Below, piece after piece: positions 1 through 8,042 of a stretch of 64,000 nt of DNA. The position numbers were made by a program, and so were the translations under genes. Origin of the DNA: CAWALV01 sp963782965 (lineage in GTDB: Bacteria > Actinomycetota > Actinomycetes > Acidothermales > Acidothermaceae); assembly GCA_963782965.1 (NCBI GenBank), contig CAWALV010000002.1, positions 1,240,001 to 1,304,000 on the forward strand, given 5' to 3'. Numbering within the stretch: the stretch's first letter is position 1; the number at the start of each line of letters is the position of its first letter. The notes under the pieces were generated by a model, which saw nothing but the letters and a program-made list of their open reading frames with translations, made no database searches and was not told the DNA's origin.

Positions 1-164
1 ATTTCCTTCGCATAGGCAACGCCCTGCTCGATGCCCGCGAAAGTCTGGCCGTCGAACAGGTCCGGGGTGGTGACGGCATGGCCAGCCCTGCGCAAGGTGT
101 CGGCGAATGCACCGACGCCTGCCGTGAGCCCAAGCGCGTGGTGAAAGACAATGATCTCGGTCAT
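1..164 (-). CDS. Dienelactone hydrolase family protein (N-terminal fragment)
   Basis: The gene runs off the left edge; only the first 54 codons are present. The start is an ATG at 164 and the protein opens with MTEIIVFHHALGLTAGV, followed by a segment ending TPDLFDGQTFAGIEQGVAYA. The hydrophobic beta strand, the HHALGLT turn and the TPDLFDG motif are typical of the N-terminus of alpha/beta-hydrolase dienelactone hydrolases. The catalytic Cys/Ser, Asp and His would lie outside the window, so activity cannot be judged. No neighbour hints at the substrate. Confidence 0.75.
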   Translation of the reverse strand, partial: MTEIIVFHHALGLTAGVGAFADTLRRAGHAVTTPDLFDGQTFAGIEQGVAYAKE

Positions 165-338
165 CACAACGTGCCTCCGATACGAGTCAGTCGCCGGATC
201 GACCGTATCCGCTAGCCCCAGACGGCGTGGCCCCAACTCGATAGTGGCCGTCCTGGCGCGAAGGGAGGGCGCCGGACCGACGGACCTGCAACGGGTACTT
301 CTTTGCGCGTCTCCGGCGGGTGCAGACTGTGCGATGTG

Positions 339-704
339 ATGGATGCAAGCGGACTGCATGCGCTGGTCGAGGCGTTCAACGACCACGATCTTGACCGCAT
401 CATGGCGTTCTTCACTGACGACTGCGTCCTGGAAACGCCACGCGGCGCGGAGCCTTGGGGAAAGCGATATTCCGGCCGCGCAGCGGTGCGTGAGGGTCTT
501 GCTGCTCGCTTCGCCGGCCTCCCCGATGTGCACTACGGTGACGATCAACATTGGGTCTGCGGTGAACATGCAGTGTCCAAGTGGCTGCTGACGGGAACAG
601 CAGCCGACGGACAGCGGATACGTGTTCGCGGTTGCGACCTTTTCGACCTGTCTGCTGACGGTCGCATAGCGCGGAAGGACTCTTACTGGAAGATCGTGCC
701 GTGA
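339..704 (+). CDS. SnoaL-like / NTF2-fold protein
   Basis: A 121-residue protein from the ATG at 339. It opens with an alpha-helical segment, LHALVEAFNDHDLDRIMAFF, followed by TDDCVLETPRG, the usual start of SnoaL/NTF2-like cone-shaped folds. The middle has a YSGRAAVREGLAARF helix and the end a strand-rich DLFDLSADGRIARKDSYWK segment, which is also typical. Members of this fold are small cyclases, isomerases, or proteins with no known reaction, and nothing here points to a substrate. The frame stays open upstream to a TTG at 303, but the ATG gives the usual family length. The flanking genes appear unrelated. Confidence 0.75.
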   Translation: MDASGLHALVEAFNDHDLDRIMAFFTDDCVLETPRGAEPWGKRYSGRAAVREGLAARFAGLPDVHYGDDQHWVCGEHAVSKWLLTGTAADGQRIRVRGCDLFDLSADGRIARKDSYWKIVP

Positions 705-835
705 GCGATGGTCCTCAGGGCGGATTCCCGCGACCGCCCAGGCTGACCTCGAGGATGCTCCTTGACGCCGTTGAGCCGCGGCTCCTCACGGAGTGACGGC
801 TGGAACGAAACGGGGCGCGTTACAGTCCAATGCCC

Positions 836-1336
836 ATGAAGGTACGGCCGGCGGTCCTTGTCCTCATCGCTTGCGCGGCCTGCACGTCCACACCCGCTGC
901 TCGGCACCCGGCCGGCTCCGGATCGGCCCGTGCGGCTCTGGAGGCGAACAGTGCCGAGACTCAAAGGCTAGCGACGAGTTCAGCCGCGAGCAGCTCAGAG
1001 GCCGCTGCCGAGTCCTTGTGCCGAACAGCGCTTCGCTCAGTGGTCTGGGGCCAGCTGGCAACAGTCGATGAGGTGCGAGCACTCACCGTCGGTCCAAACG
1101 ACCACCCGGCCGGATCAGCATTCCCGGGCGCACGATCGATAGATCGAGCGGCGTGGTGCTGGACCGACGCGGAGCCCGCGACGCCGCGAAACTCGAGCGG
1201 CTCTATGGACTACATCTCCGGCGCGCCCACCACGAACACCTACGACTACTGGGCGGTTGTACCGACGGAGGTGCCACTTTTCATCACCAGCGTCGATGCG
1301 ACGACGGCACCGAACGGTCCTGGCGCAGTTCCGTAG
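836..1336 (+). CDS. Putative exported lipoprotein
   Basis: About 166 residues, not recognised as a known family. The N-terminus (MKVRPAVLVLIACAACTS) has two basic residues, a short hydrophobic core and a lipobox-like LIAC (Cys at about residue 13), which suggests a lipid-anchored protein at the outer face of the membrane. The next 40 residues are rich in Ala, Ser and Thr, as in lipoprotein linkers. The mature part contains two well separated Cys residues and a PTTNTYDYWAVVPTEVP segment. A TACAGT -10-like hexamer at 821-826 would place the transcription start close to this ATG, so the mRNA may be nearly leaderless. An in-frame ATG lies at 830. Function unknown. Confidence 0.6.
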   Translation: MKVRPAVLVLIACAACTSTPAARHPAGSGSARAALEANSAETQRLATSSAASSSEAAAESLCRTALRSVVWGQLATVDEVRALTVGPNDHPAGSAFPGARSIDRAAWCWTDAEPATPRNSSGSMDYISGAPTTNTYDYWAVVPTEVPLFITSVDATTAPNGPGAVP

Positions 1337-1523
1337 ACCGGGCGGTGATGGCACCTGGACGCCGAACGCGCGGGCCTACGCGACGTCCGCTCATCGACTA
1401 TGAGTGGACCAGCACAGACCAACAACCAATGCGCACAATCCCGTCGGCCCGTACGGCAGCGAGGCCGTTCGGTTGGTCGGCGCCAGCCGCACCGATGATG
1501 TGTTACGCCCGCGTTCTGGCTGC

Positions 1524-1928
1524 TCAGACGTTGTGGACGATCAGGCCGTCGATGCCGGAGAAGTCGTCAGCGTTGCGGGTGTAGATGGGCATGTTGTGCG
1601 CGAGCGCCGTCGCCGCGATCAGGGCGTCGTACGCGCGGGCTTCGGTTTTGCGGCCTGAGCGGCGCAGGGATGCGGCGACCCGGCCGAACGCGCGGGCGCA
1701 GGCAGCGTCGAAGGGGACGGGGTCGAAGTCGGCTTCGGCTTGCTGGAGGTGTGCCTGGCGGGCGGCCCGCTGCCTGGCGTTGGTGGCAACCAGCGTGCCC
1801 ACCGACAGCTCGGCGAGGGTGATCGCGCTGATCAGGCACTCCGGCGGCAGGTCATGCTCGTCAATGTCGGCCAGGTCGATCACTGCGGAGGTGTCGAGCA
1901 TGCCGCGGGCGGCGTCGGGGCTGGTCAC
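1524..1928 (-). CDS. vapC: PIN-domain ribonuclease toxin (VapC-like)
   Basis: A 134-residue PIN-domain protein. The acidic residues expected for the metal-dependent RNase site are present: Asp12 in MLDTSAVIDL, Glu40 in LAELSVG, Asp101 in the AYDALIAATA helix, and Asp122 in TRNADDF. It would cut RNA when freed from its antitoxin. The GTG start overlaps the antitoxin stop codon by four bases, the usual translationally coupled antitoxin-toxin order. VapC toxins of actinobacteria often cut tRNAs, and a tRNA gene lies just upstream on the same strand, but nothing shows that it is the target. Confidence 0.9.
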   Translation of the reverse strand: MTSPDAARGMLDTSAVIDLADIDEHDLPPECLISAITLAELSVGTLVATNARQRAARQAHLQQAEADFDPVPFDAACARAFGRVAASLRRSGRKTEARAYDALIAATALAHNMPIYTRNADDFSGIDGLIVHNV

Positions 1929-2161
1929 AGACCGGGGTCCAGGATCTTGTCGAGGTCGGCGCGTAGACGGCCCAGATCGAGCTTCGGCAGGCTGCGACGG
2001 GCCGCGATCAGCTCAGACGTCGTCCGCGCCCGGCGGCGCAGCGGGACTAGTTCGGCTACCTCGGCGCCGTCGCGGGTGACGACGAGGCTTTCGCCGCGCG
2101 CGACGCGGTCCAGCACCTCGCCGCCGTGGTTGCGCAGTTCGCGCACGGTTACCGACCCCAT
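1925..2161 (-). CDS. Phd/YefM-family antitoxin
   Basis: 78 residues from the ATG at 2161. The sequence MGSVTVRELRNHGGEVLDRV, then a VTRDGAEVAELVPL strand, is the classic Phd/YefM DNA-binding fold. The C-terminal stretch (ARRSLPKLDLGRLRADLDKI) is the kind of amphipathic tail that wraps around a PIN toxin. It lies directly ahead of the toxin with a 4-nt overlap, so the pair is one operon that the antitoxin probably represses through a site in the ~190 bp upstream gap. The frame is open further upstream, but MGSVTVREL is the family's usual start. Confidence 0.9.
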   Translation of the reverse strand: MGSVTVRELRNHGGEVLDRVARGESLVVTRDGAEVAELVPLRRRARTTSELIAARRSLPKLDLGRLRADLDKILDPGL

Positions 2162-2350
2162 GTGCCTTACCGTATCACCGGTGAGACGGGAGAGGAAGCC
2201 GCCCAACCGCGCGGCCGGTGCAGATTTCTACGATTCTCACCGAGCCCTCGGGTGTCGCCGCTGGCATCGGCAGGTTGCTCGGCCGCCTGCAAGCGCGATC
2301 GCGTCGCACATAACGTCGCCGATGACTGGCGACGGTAGGCCTGAACCGAG

Positions 2351-2423
2351 TAGGGCCGGTGAGAGTCGAACTCACACTGGCGCGGACCTAAACCGCGTGC
2401 CTCTGCCGTTGGGCTACGGCCCC
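2351..2423 (-). tRNA. tRNA with anticodon UAG (Leu codon CUA), class-I shape
   Basis: Read on the minus strand, a full 73-nt cloverleaf folds: acceptor GGGGCCG/CGGCCCT (with a G-U pair at 1-72), a 3-bp D stem GCC/GGC with a long D loop, anticodon stem CGCGG/CCGCG around loop TTTAGGT, a 5-nt variable region CCAGT, T arm GTGAG-TTCGACT-CTCAC, and discriminator A. CCA is not encoded. The anticodon is UAG, which reads CUA (Leu). Bacterial tRNA-Leu normally has a long variable arm and this one does not, so its amino-acid identity is uncertain. The D-loop pattern GGCAGA resembles tRNA-Leu. Confidence 0.85.
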
Positions 2424-2459
2424 TTCACCGCTCGAACGCGACCATCAGCCTAGCGATTC

Positions 2460-2933
2460 TCAGACTCCGAGGTCCTTGCGCAGCTTGGCCACGTGACCGG
2501 TCGCCTTGACGTTGTAGAGCGACTCCTCGATGCGGCCGTCGGCGCCGACCACGAAGGTCGACCGGATCACGCCGACCACGGTCTTGCCGTAGTTGTTCTT
2601 CTCGCCGTACGCGCCGTAGGCGTTCAGGACGGTCTTATCGACGTCAGACAGCAGCGGGAAGGTGAGCGACTGCTCCTCGCGGAACTGCGCGAGTTTCTCG
2701 ACCGGGTCGGGAGAAATGCCGAGGACGGCGGTGCCCGCGCCGTCCAGCTCGGCGAGGTTGTCGCGGAAGTCGCAGGCTTGGGTCGTGCAGCCCGGCGTCA
2801 TGGCCGCCGGGTAGAAGTACACGATCACCCGCTTGCCGCGGTAGTCGCGCAGCGACACCGGCTCGCCGTCGGCATCCGGCAGGGTGAAATCGGGAGCAGT
2901 GTCTCCGGGGGAGAGCTTCGTCGAATTGGCCAT
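2460..2933 (-). CDS. bcp: Thioredoxin-dependent thiol peroxidase (Bcp/PrxQ)
   Basis: 157 residues, the normal length for Bcp. The thioredoxin-fold N-terminus (KLSPGDTAPDFTLPDADGE) leads to the peroxidatic motif AMTPGCTTQACDFRD. Cys49 is the peroxidatic Cys and Cys54 the helix-based resolving Cys typical of the alpha-2 PrxQ subtype. It reduces hydrogen peroxide and organic hydroperoxides in the cytoplasm using thioredoxin. It lies 31 nt downstream of the DUF4097 gene and could be the last gene of that transcript, or have its own promoter there. Confidence 0.95.
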   Translation of the reverse strand: MANSTKLSPGDTAPDFTLPDADGEPVSLRDYRGKRVIVYFYPAAMTPGCTTQACDFRDNLAELDGAGTAVLGISPDPVEKLAQFREEQSLTFPLLSDVDKTVLNAYGAYGEKNNYGKTVVGVIRSTFVVGADGRIEESLYNVKATGHVAKLRKDLGV

Positions 2934-2964
2934 GGTCCCACCGTACCGACGGGGGGTGGATCGG

Positions 2965-3636
2965 CTACGGCTGGGCGTAGCCGAGGCTGATGCTGCCCGA
3001 GCCGGTCTCGACGGAGATCGTGCGTGGGGAGTTCGGGTCGGTGCCGACGTTCACGTGCTTCCCGCCGTCGCCGGTGGACGCCGACACCCGGTACGGGCCG
3101 CTGCTTGCGGGCACCGTGAGATGCACCGAGCCGTCGCCGGTGTGCACCGTCACCGAACTCGGAGCCACCGACCAGCCGAGCGACACCGAACCCGAGCCGC
3201 TCGCTGCCCGCACGTTGTCGTTCGCGAGCCCGTCGCCGTGGATCGATCCGTCGCCGGTCTGCAGGTCGAGGGGAGCACCGCGGGGAACCGTTACGACGAA
3301 GTTCGTCGAGCAGTTCCCGGTCACCTCGATCCCGCACTTTCCCGACACCGTCAGCGCCCCGCCAGCGGCCTGTTGCACCCGCACCGACGGCTCCTTCCGC
3401 CAGTAGTGGTCGGTGTAGGCAACGATGACGTTGTTGGTGTCGCCCTCGACGACGCGCAAGTCGCCCGACCCCGACTGAACGCTGACCTTTCCCCCCTGCC
3501 AGGGGTAGGTCACTTGGTGATGGGAGCTCGTCCGAGCGAGCAGTGCCACCGCGCTGACGCCGCTCCACAGCACGGCCGCAGCTGCGAACGGTAGCCCGAT
3601 GGCCACCGCGGTCAGCCGCCCCGGAGTGCGCATCAT
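2965..3636 (-). CDS. DUF4097 family beta-strand repeat protein
   Basis: 223 residues with one N-terminal transmembrane segment (TAVAIGLPFAAAAVLWSGVSAVALLA) and an extracytoplasmic part made of repeating short strands. The repeats show glycine-rich turns: SGSGDLRVVEG, TGDGSIHG, SGSGSVSLGW, TGDGSVHL, TGDGGKHVN, TGSGSISLGY. This right-handed beta-helix pattern defines DUF4097 (putative auto-transporter adhesin head). Such proteins are often encoded beside two-component systems or sigma factors. Here the gene follows the response regulator by one base, so the three genes probably form an operon in which this protein is either a target or an accessory to sensing. Confidence 0.85.
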   Translation of the reverse strand: MMRTPGRLTAVAIGLPFAAAAVLWSGVSAVALLARTSSHHQVTYPWQGGKVSVQSGSGDLRVVEGDTNNVIVAYTDHYWRKEPSVRVQQAAGGALTVSGKCGIEVTGNCSTNFVVTVPRGAPLDLQTGDGSIHGDGLANDNVRAASGSGSVSLGWSVAPSSVTVHTGDGSVHLTVPASSGPYRVSASTGDGGKHVNVGTDPNSPRTISVETGSGSISLGYAQP

Positions 3637-3637
3637 G

Positions 3638-4282
3638 TCAAGCCTCCAGGTAACGCAGCACGGCGAGCACCCTGCGGTGGTCGCTCTCGGCCGGGAGCAG
3701 ATCGAGCTTGCCGAAGATGCTGCTCACGTGTTTCTCGACGGCGCCTTCGCCGACCACGAGCGCCTTCGCGATCGCAGCGTTGGATCGGCCTTCGGCCATG
3801 AGTTCGAGCACCTCGCGTTCTCTGCGCGTGAGCATCTCCAGCGGATGCTGCCGGCGGCTGCGGGTCAACAGCTGCGCGATGACTTCGGGGTCGAGCACCG
3901 TTCCACCCGCCGCAACGCGTTGCAGGGCTTCGACGAACTCGACGACGTCGGCGACCCGGTCCTTCAGCAGGTAGCCGACCCCTCGCGTGTCACTCGCCAG
4001 GAGTTCCGAGGCATATCGCTCTTCGACATACTGGGAAAGCACCAGCACCGCGACGTCCGGCCAGGTCTTTCGGACGACGAGTGCCGCGCGCAGTCCCTCG
4101 TCGGTGTGAGTGGGTGGCATCCGCACGTCCATCACGACGACGTCGGGCCGGTGCTCCTCGACTGCGCGCAAGACGGTTTCGCCGTCCGTTACGGCGGCCA
4201 CGACCTGCATGCCGTTCTCGGTGAGCAGCGCCGAAAGCCCTTCCCGCAGCAGCACGGAATCTTCTGCGATCACGACACGCAT
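3638..4282 (-). CDS. NarL/LuxR-type response regulator
   Basis: 214 residues. The receiver domain has the acidic pair at Glu7/Asp8 (VIAEDS) and the phosphorylated Asp52 in VVMDVRMPP, with Lys in GYLLKDRV. The C-terminal LuxR helix-turn-helix (LTRREREVLELMAEGRSNAAIAKAL, then VEKHVSSIFGKL) binds DNA. Its ATG lies inside the end of the histidine kinase gene (13-nt overlap), so the two are translationally coupled partners. Likely targets are its own operon and perhaps the divergent MMPL gene. Confidence 0.92.
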   Translation of the reverse strand: MRVVIAEDSVLLREGLSALLTENGMQVVAAVTDGETVLRAVEEHRPDVVVMDVRMPPTHTDEGLRAALVVRKTWPDVAVLVLSQYVEERYASELLASDTRGVGYLLKDRVADVVEFVEALQRVAAGGTVLDPEVIAQLLTRSRRQHPLEMLTRREREVLELMAEGRSNAAIAKALVVGEGAVEKHVSSIFGKLDLLPAESDHRRVLAVLRYLEA

Positions 4283-5547
4283 GGCAACTCCACACTCAAC
4301 ACAGTCGGGCCACCTGGTGGGCTGTCGACGTGCAGCGATCCGTCGACCCCACCGACGCGGTCCGCAAGCCCGGAAAGGCCGCTGCCGGTTCGGTCGGCTC
4401 CGCCCACGCCGTCGTCACGGATCTCCACGTGCAGCCGCTCGCCGATACGTCTGGCGACGACGTCGATCCGGGATGCGTTCGCATGCTTGACCGCGTTCGT
4501 CAGCGCCTCGCTGACGACGAAGTAGGCGATTGCCTCCACCGTCGGTGAGCAGCGCGGTTCGACCGACACGTCGAGGGTTACGGGCACCGGTGCGCGCGCG
4601 GCTACACCCGAGAGCGCGGCCTGCAGGCCGCGGTCGCTGAGAACCGCCGGATGGAGCCCACGGGCGAGGTCGCGCAACTCGGTGAGCGCGAGCTTGGCGT
4701 CGTCGTGGGCCTGGGCCACCAGGGCCTGCGCCGCCTCCGGGTCGTCGTCGTAGCGTGCCCGAGCCCGGCCGAGATTCATGGCGAGTGCCACCAGGCGCTG
4801 TTGCGCGCCGTCGTGCAGGTCTCGTTCGATCCTGCGCCGCTCGGCCTCGGCGGCATCGACGACCCGGGAACGGCTGTCCTGCAGTTCGCCGACGCGCCGC
4901 GCGAGCTGCCGCGGCGAGGTTCCGAGCAGCCCGCGGGCGAGCGCGCCCTCGACCGACGTCAGCGCCACCGTGAGTCCGAGCGCCACCACGACAAGAACGA
5001 CGCCGACGGCGACCGCCACCCATGCGCCTGCTTCGTTCGTCAGCGTGAGGAATCCGAAATCCGCCTGTTTTGCGGGAAAGCGATGCAGCCATGCCGGCAT
5101 CGAGAGCAGCGCCAGCGAACCGCCCCACGCGCCATAGCAGATCGCGAAGGTCGCGGCGGCGACCGGGAAACGCACGACTTCGTAGGCGATGGCCCGCCAC
5201 GTCGCCTCATCGGTCAGTGCTGCTCGCATCCCGCGCCGCCGAGCAGGCGCGCGAGGTATGTCGATACCGAGAAACAGGCGCACGCGACCCTTCTCGAACT
5301 CGGCCATCCCGCGTTGGAGCGCACCCACGACGAAGAACAGCGGGAAGCCGAGCAAGAAGAGGGGGACGAGGCCGACCGCGAGCGCGACGCCGACGACCGT
5401 CAGGACGAACGCCACCGTCGAGGTCAGCAGGTCGGTCAGCGGCATGACGAACCGCATGCCGAAACGCACCACACGATCGCCGCCGGACGTCGCCCGTGCT
5501 GCGTTGTCGGCGGCGCCCGCGGCTGCGCCCCTTGCGATGGTGCTCAC
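4270..5547 (-). CDS. Sensor histidine kinase (HisKA_3 / NarX-type)
   Basis: 425 residues with a GTG start. The first 200 residues hold about four transmembrane segments arranged as two pairs (around 40-75 and 120-200), resembling the putative sensor domain found in actinobacterial kinases of this type. The dimerisation/phosphorylation helix carries His245 in RRIERDLHDGAQQRLVALA, followed by a HATPase domain with the N box (SEALTNAVKHA) and G box (RDDGVGGADRTGSGLSGLADR). No periplasmic ligand-binding domain is evident, so it may sense the membrane itself. It is the first gene of the kinase-regulator-DUF4097 operon, divergent from an MMPL transporter. Confidence 0.92.
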   Translation of the reverse strand: MSTIARGAAAGAADNAARATSGGDRVVRFGMRFVMPLTDLLTSTVAFVLTVVGVALAVGLVPLFLLGFPLFFVVGALQRGMAEFEKGRVRLFLGIDIPRAPARRRGMRAALTDEATWRAIAYEVVRFPVAAATFAICYGAWGGSLALLSMPAWLHRFPAKQADFGFLTLTNEAGAWVAVAVGVVLVVVALGLTVALTSVEGALARGLLGTSPRQLARRVGELQDSRSRVVDAAEAERRRIERDLHDGAQQRLVALAMNLGRARARYDDDPEAAQALVAQAHDDAKLALTELRDLARGLHPAVLSDRGLQAALSGVAARAPVPVTLDVSVEPRCSPTVEAIAYFVVSEALTNAVKHANASRIDVVARRIGERLHVEIRDDGVGGADRTGSGLSGLADRVGGVDGSLHVDSPPGGPTVLSVELPCVS

Positions 5548-5594
5548 GCCGACAAACGTAGCCGCGCTGCGGGCTCACGCCCATGCAGATACCC

Positions 5595-5618
5595 GGCTAA
5601 GCCGGCCGGGGGTTAGCC
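5595..5618. promoter_or_regulatory. Inverted repeat in divergent kinase/MMPL promoter region
   Basis: GGCTAA at 5595-5600 and TTAGCC at 5613-5618 form a 6-bp inverted repeat around a GC-rich centre that itself contains GCCGGC. It lies in the only 190-bp gap between the divergent kinase operon and the MMPL gene, so it could be the response-regulator site controlling both. This is a positional inference. No second copy was found in the window. Confidence 0.3.
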
Positions 5619-5736
5619 CCACCCCGAAGACGGTCGGCAGCTACAGAGACCTGCGGCCGTCATCACCGGCAGTCTCGTGACCGCTGTACGAGCGCCGGCG
5701 TTCGCCGGGCGAGACGCACGAGGAACGGAGAATGCC

Positions 5737-7965
5737 GTGAATGTGGCAGCTCGCATGGGGAGTTGGAGCGCGCGTCGCCGCAAGACCGCGATATTCGGGT
5801 GGCTCGGCTTCGTGCTGGTGGCCTTGTTCTTGAGCTCCTCCCTCGGCAGCAAGACGATCTCCGCCGCCGAGAATGCCAATGGTGATTCAGCCCGGGCCGA
5901 GAGGACGATCGCGTCGTCCGGCTTGGACCGGCCGCCCTCGGAGAGCGTGCTCGTCCAGACCCGCAACGGCAAGCCGGACGACGCGGCGCTGCGAGCCGCA
6001 GTCAGCGACGTCGTCGCGGCCGTCAGTGCGACGGGCCTGGCCACTGACGTGCACTCGGCGCTGGACGCCGACGCCGCGCCCTTCATCTCCGCCGACGGCC
6101 ACTCGATGCTGGTGCAATTCGAGGTCACAGGCGATTCCAACACCGCTGCGTCGCGCATCCAGGGCGCGCTCGATGCGGTGCAGAAGGTGCAGCGTGCGCA
6201 TCCGGCGCTCCGCATCGAGGAGGTCGGCGACGCCAGCATCGAGAAGGCGCTGAACGACACGATGGGCAACGACTTCCGGCGGGCCGAGCTGCTGTCGATC
6301 CCGTTGACGCTTGGCATCCTGCTCGCGGCTTTCGGCGCCTTGGTGGCGGCGATCGTGCCAGTCGGGCTGGCCATCACCGCCTTCCTGGCGGCGGGCGGAC
6401 TGGTCGCTGTGGCCAGCCGGGCAGTGCACGTCGACGGAACCGCGAACTCGGTCATGTTGCTCGTCGGGCTCGCCGTCGGCGTCGACTACTCGCTGTTCTA
6501 CCTCAAGCGCGAGAGGGAGGAACGCGCGCGCGGACGCGATCCACACCATGCCCTGGCGATCGCCGCGGCGACGTCCGGCCGCTCGGTGCTGGTGTCCGGC
6601 CTCACCGTCGTCGCAGCTCTCGCCGGCCTTTTCTTCACGGGTCAGGCCGTGTTCGAGGGCGTCGCGCTCGCCACGGTCCTGGTGGTCACGGTCGCGGTTC
6701 TCGGCTCCGTAACCGTGCTGCCCGCCATCATGTCGTGGCTCGGCGACCGCATCGAGAAAGGCCGTATTCCGTTTGCCCGCAGGCTCGCGCATCGCACCGT
6801 CGGGCCCGACGGCAGTACCCGGGTGTGGCGGGCCATCCTGCGCCCGGTGATCCGCCGGCCGGCTGCCGCAGCCGTGATCTCCGGCGGCCTGCTGGTCGCG
6901 CTCGCGCTGCCCGTCATCGGATTGAAGACCGCGTTGCCGGGCGCCGGCAACCTGCCGGCGACGCTGCCGGTTGTGCAGGCCTACGATCGCTTGACCACCG
7001 CGTTCCCGGGCGGACCGGTGCCCGCGGTCGTCGTCATCAGCGCGCCCGACGTCAACGCGCCTGCCGTGCGCGACGCGATCGCTGCGATGTCGGCTCGGGC
7101 GATTGACAGCGGGCAGATGTCCGCCGCCCTCCCGACCCGGGTGAACCAGGCAGGTGACGTCGCGATCGTGCCCGTCCCGCTCGCCGGTGACGGCGACAGC
7201 GCCGTGTCGCAGCGCGCTCTCGGCGTATTGCGCAACCAGGTGATCCCGCAAACGCTGGGCACCGTGCCCGGCGTGCACGCCTACGTGACCGGGGAGACCG
7301 CGGGTTCGCACGACTTCAGCGCCCAGCTGCGCGCCCGCGCGCCCATCGTGTTCGTCTTCGTGCTCGGTCTCGCGTTCGTGCTGCTCCTCACGGCTTTTCG
7401 ATCGTTGACGATCGCAGCGACCGCAGTGGTCTTGAACCTCCTATCGCTCGGCGCCTCGTACGGTGCGCTGGTGCTGGTCTTCCAGCACCACTGGTTCGAC
7501 GGCGTGCTCGGCTACACCTCCACCGGCAGCATCACCACGTGGATCCCGCTCTTCATGTTCGCCATCTTGTTCGGCTTGTCGATGGACTACCACGTCTTCG
7601 TCTTGAGCCGGATCGTCGAGAACCGCCGCAGCGGGTTGCCGACCGCACAGGCGGTCGAGCGCGGCATCACGAGCAGCGCCGGGGTCATCACCAGTGCGGC
7701 GGTCATCATGGTGGCGGTCTTCTCCATCTTCGGCACGCTGTCGCAGGTCCAGATGAAGCAGGTCGGGATCGGGCTCGGCGTTGCGGTGCTGCTCGATGCC
7801 ACCGTCGTCCGTGCGGTGTTACTACCCGCCGTCATGGTGCTGCTCGGGGAGCGCAACTGGTACCTGCCGCGCTGGCTCGGCTGGCTGCCCGCGACCGCCG
7901 TGCACGACGGGGACGACGAGCGGCTGCTGCGCTCGCCGCAACGGGCGCTCGAACGGGTCGGCTGA
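5737..7965 (+). CDS. MMPL family RND-type transporter
   Basis: 742 residues from a GTG at 5737, chosen because GGAACGGAG lies just upstream; the frame is open earlier but without a ribosome site. Two MMPL halves are seen. Each has a large extracytoplasmic loop (about residues 40-150 and 370-500) followed by five or six transmembrane segments containing the family signatures GLAVGVDYSLFYLKRERE and FAILFGLSMDYHVFVLSRI. MMPL proteins use the proton gradient to export lipids or hydrophobic compounds; those next to two-component systems often answer envelope stress. The divergent kinase operon may control it, perhaps through the inverted repeat at 5595-5618. Confidence 0.92.
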   Translation: MNVAARMGSWSARRRKTAIFGWLGFVLVALFLSSSLGSKTISAAENANGDSARAERTIASSGLDRPPSESVLVQTRNGKPDDAALRAAVSDVVAAVSATGLATDVHSALDADAAPFISADGHSMLVQFEVTGDSNTAASRIQGALDAVQKVQRAHPALRIEEVGDASIEKALNDTMGNDFRRAELLSIPLTLGILLAAFGALVAAIVPVGLAITAFLAAGGLVAVASRAVHVDGTANSVMLLVGLAVGVDYSLFYLKREREERARGRDPHHALAIAAATSGRSVLVSGLTVVAALAGLFFTGQAVFEGVALATVLVVTVAVLGSVTVLPAIMSWLGDRIEKGRIPFARRLAHRTVGPDGSTRVWRAILRPVIRRPAAAAVISGGLLVALALPVIGLKTALPGAGNLPATLPVVQAYDRLTTAFPGGPVPAVVVISAPDVNAPAVRDAIAAMSARAIDSGQMSAALPTRVNQAGDVAIVPVPLAGDGDSAVSQRALGVLRNQVIPQTLGTVPGVHAYVTGETAGSHDFSAQLRARAPIVFVFVLGLAFVLLLTAFRSLTIAATAVVLNLLSLGASYGALVLVFQHHWFDGVLGYTSTGSITTWIPLFMFAILFGLSMDYHVFVLSRIVENRRSGLPTAQAVERGITSSAGVITSAAVIMVAVFSIFGTLSQVQMKQVGIGLGVAVLLDATVVRAVLLPAVMVLLGERNWYLPRWLGWLPATAVHDGDDERLLRSPQRALERVG

Positions 7966-7969
7966 CCCG
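7954..7969 (+). terminator. Short hairpin overlapping the MMPL stop codon
   Basis: CGGGTC (7954-7959) and GACCCG (7964-7969) form a 6-bp GC-rich stem with a 4-nt loop containing the first base of the stop codon. There is no T-tract. It may be a weak intrinsic terminator between the MMPL gene and the dehydrogenase. Confidence 0.3.
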
Positions 7970-8042
7970 GTCGCTCGCCCGCACTCGCCGGTACCGGTAG
8001 TTTCGATCAACGGCAGGCGTGAAGATCGATCGGAGGCTTTCG

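Noticed and set aside
2351..2423. Reading the tRNA as an amber suppressor
   Set aside because: The anticodon written 5'-3' is UAG, which pairs with CUA. An amber suppressor would need CUA as anticodon.
5887..7311. A 474-codon minus-strand frame inside the MMPL gene
   Set aside because: It lies opposite well-conserved MMPL helices and has no recognisable domain or ribosome site.
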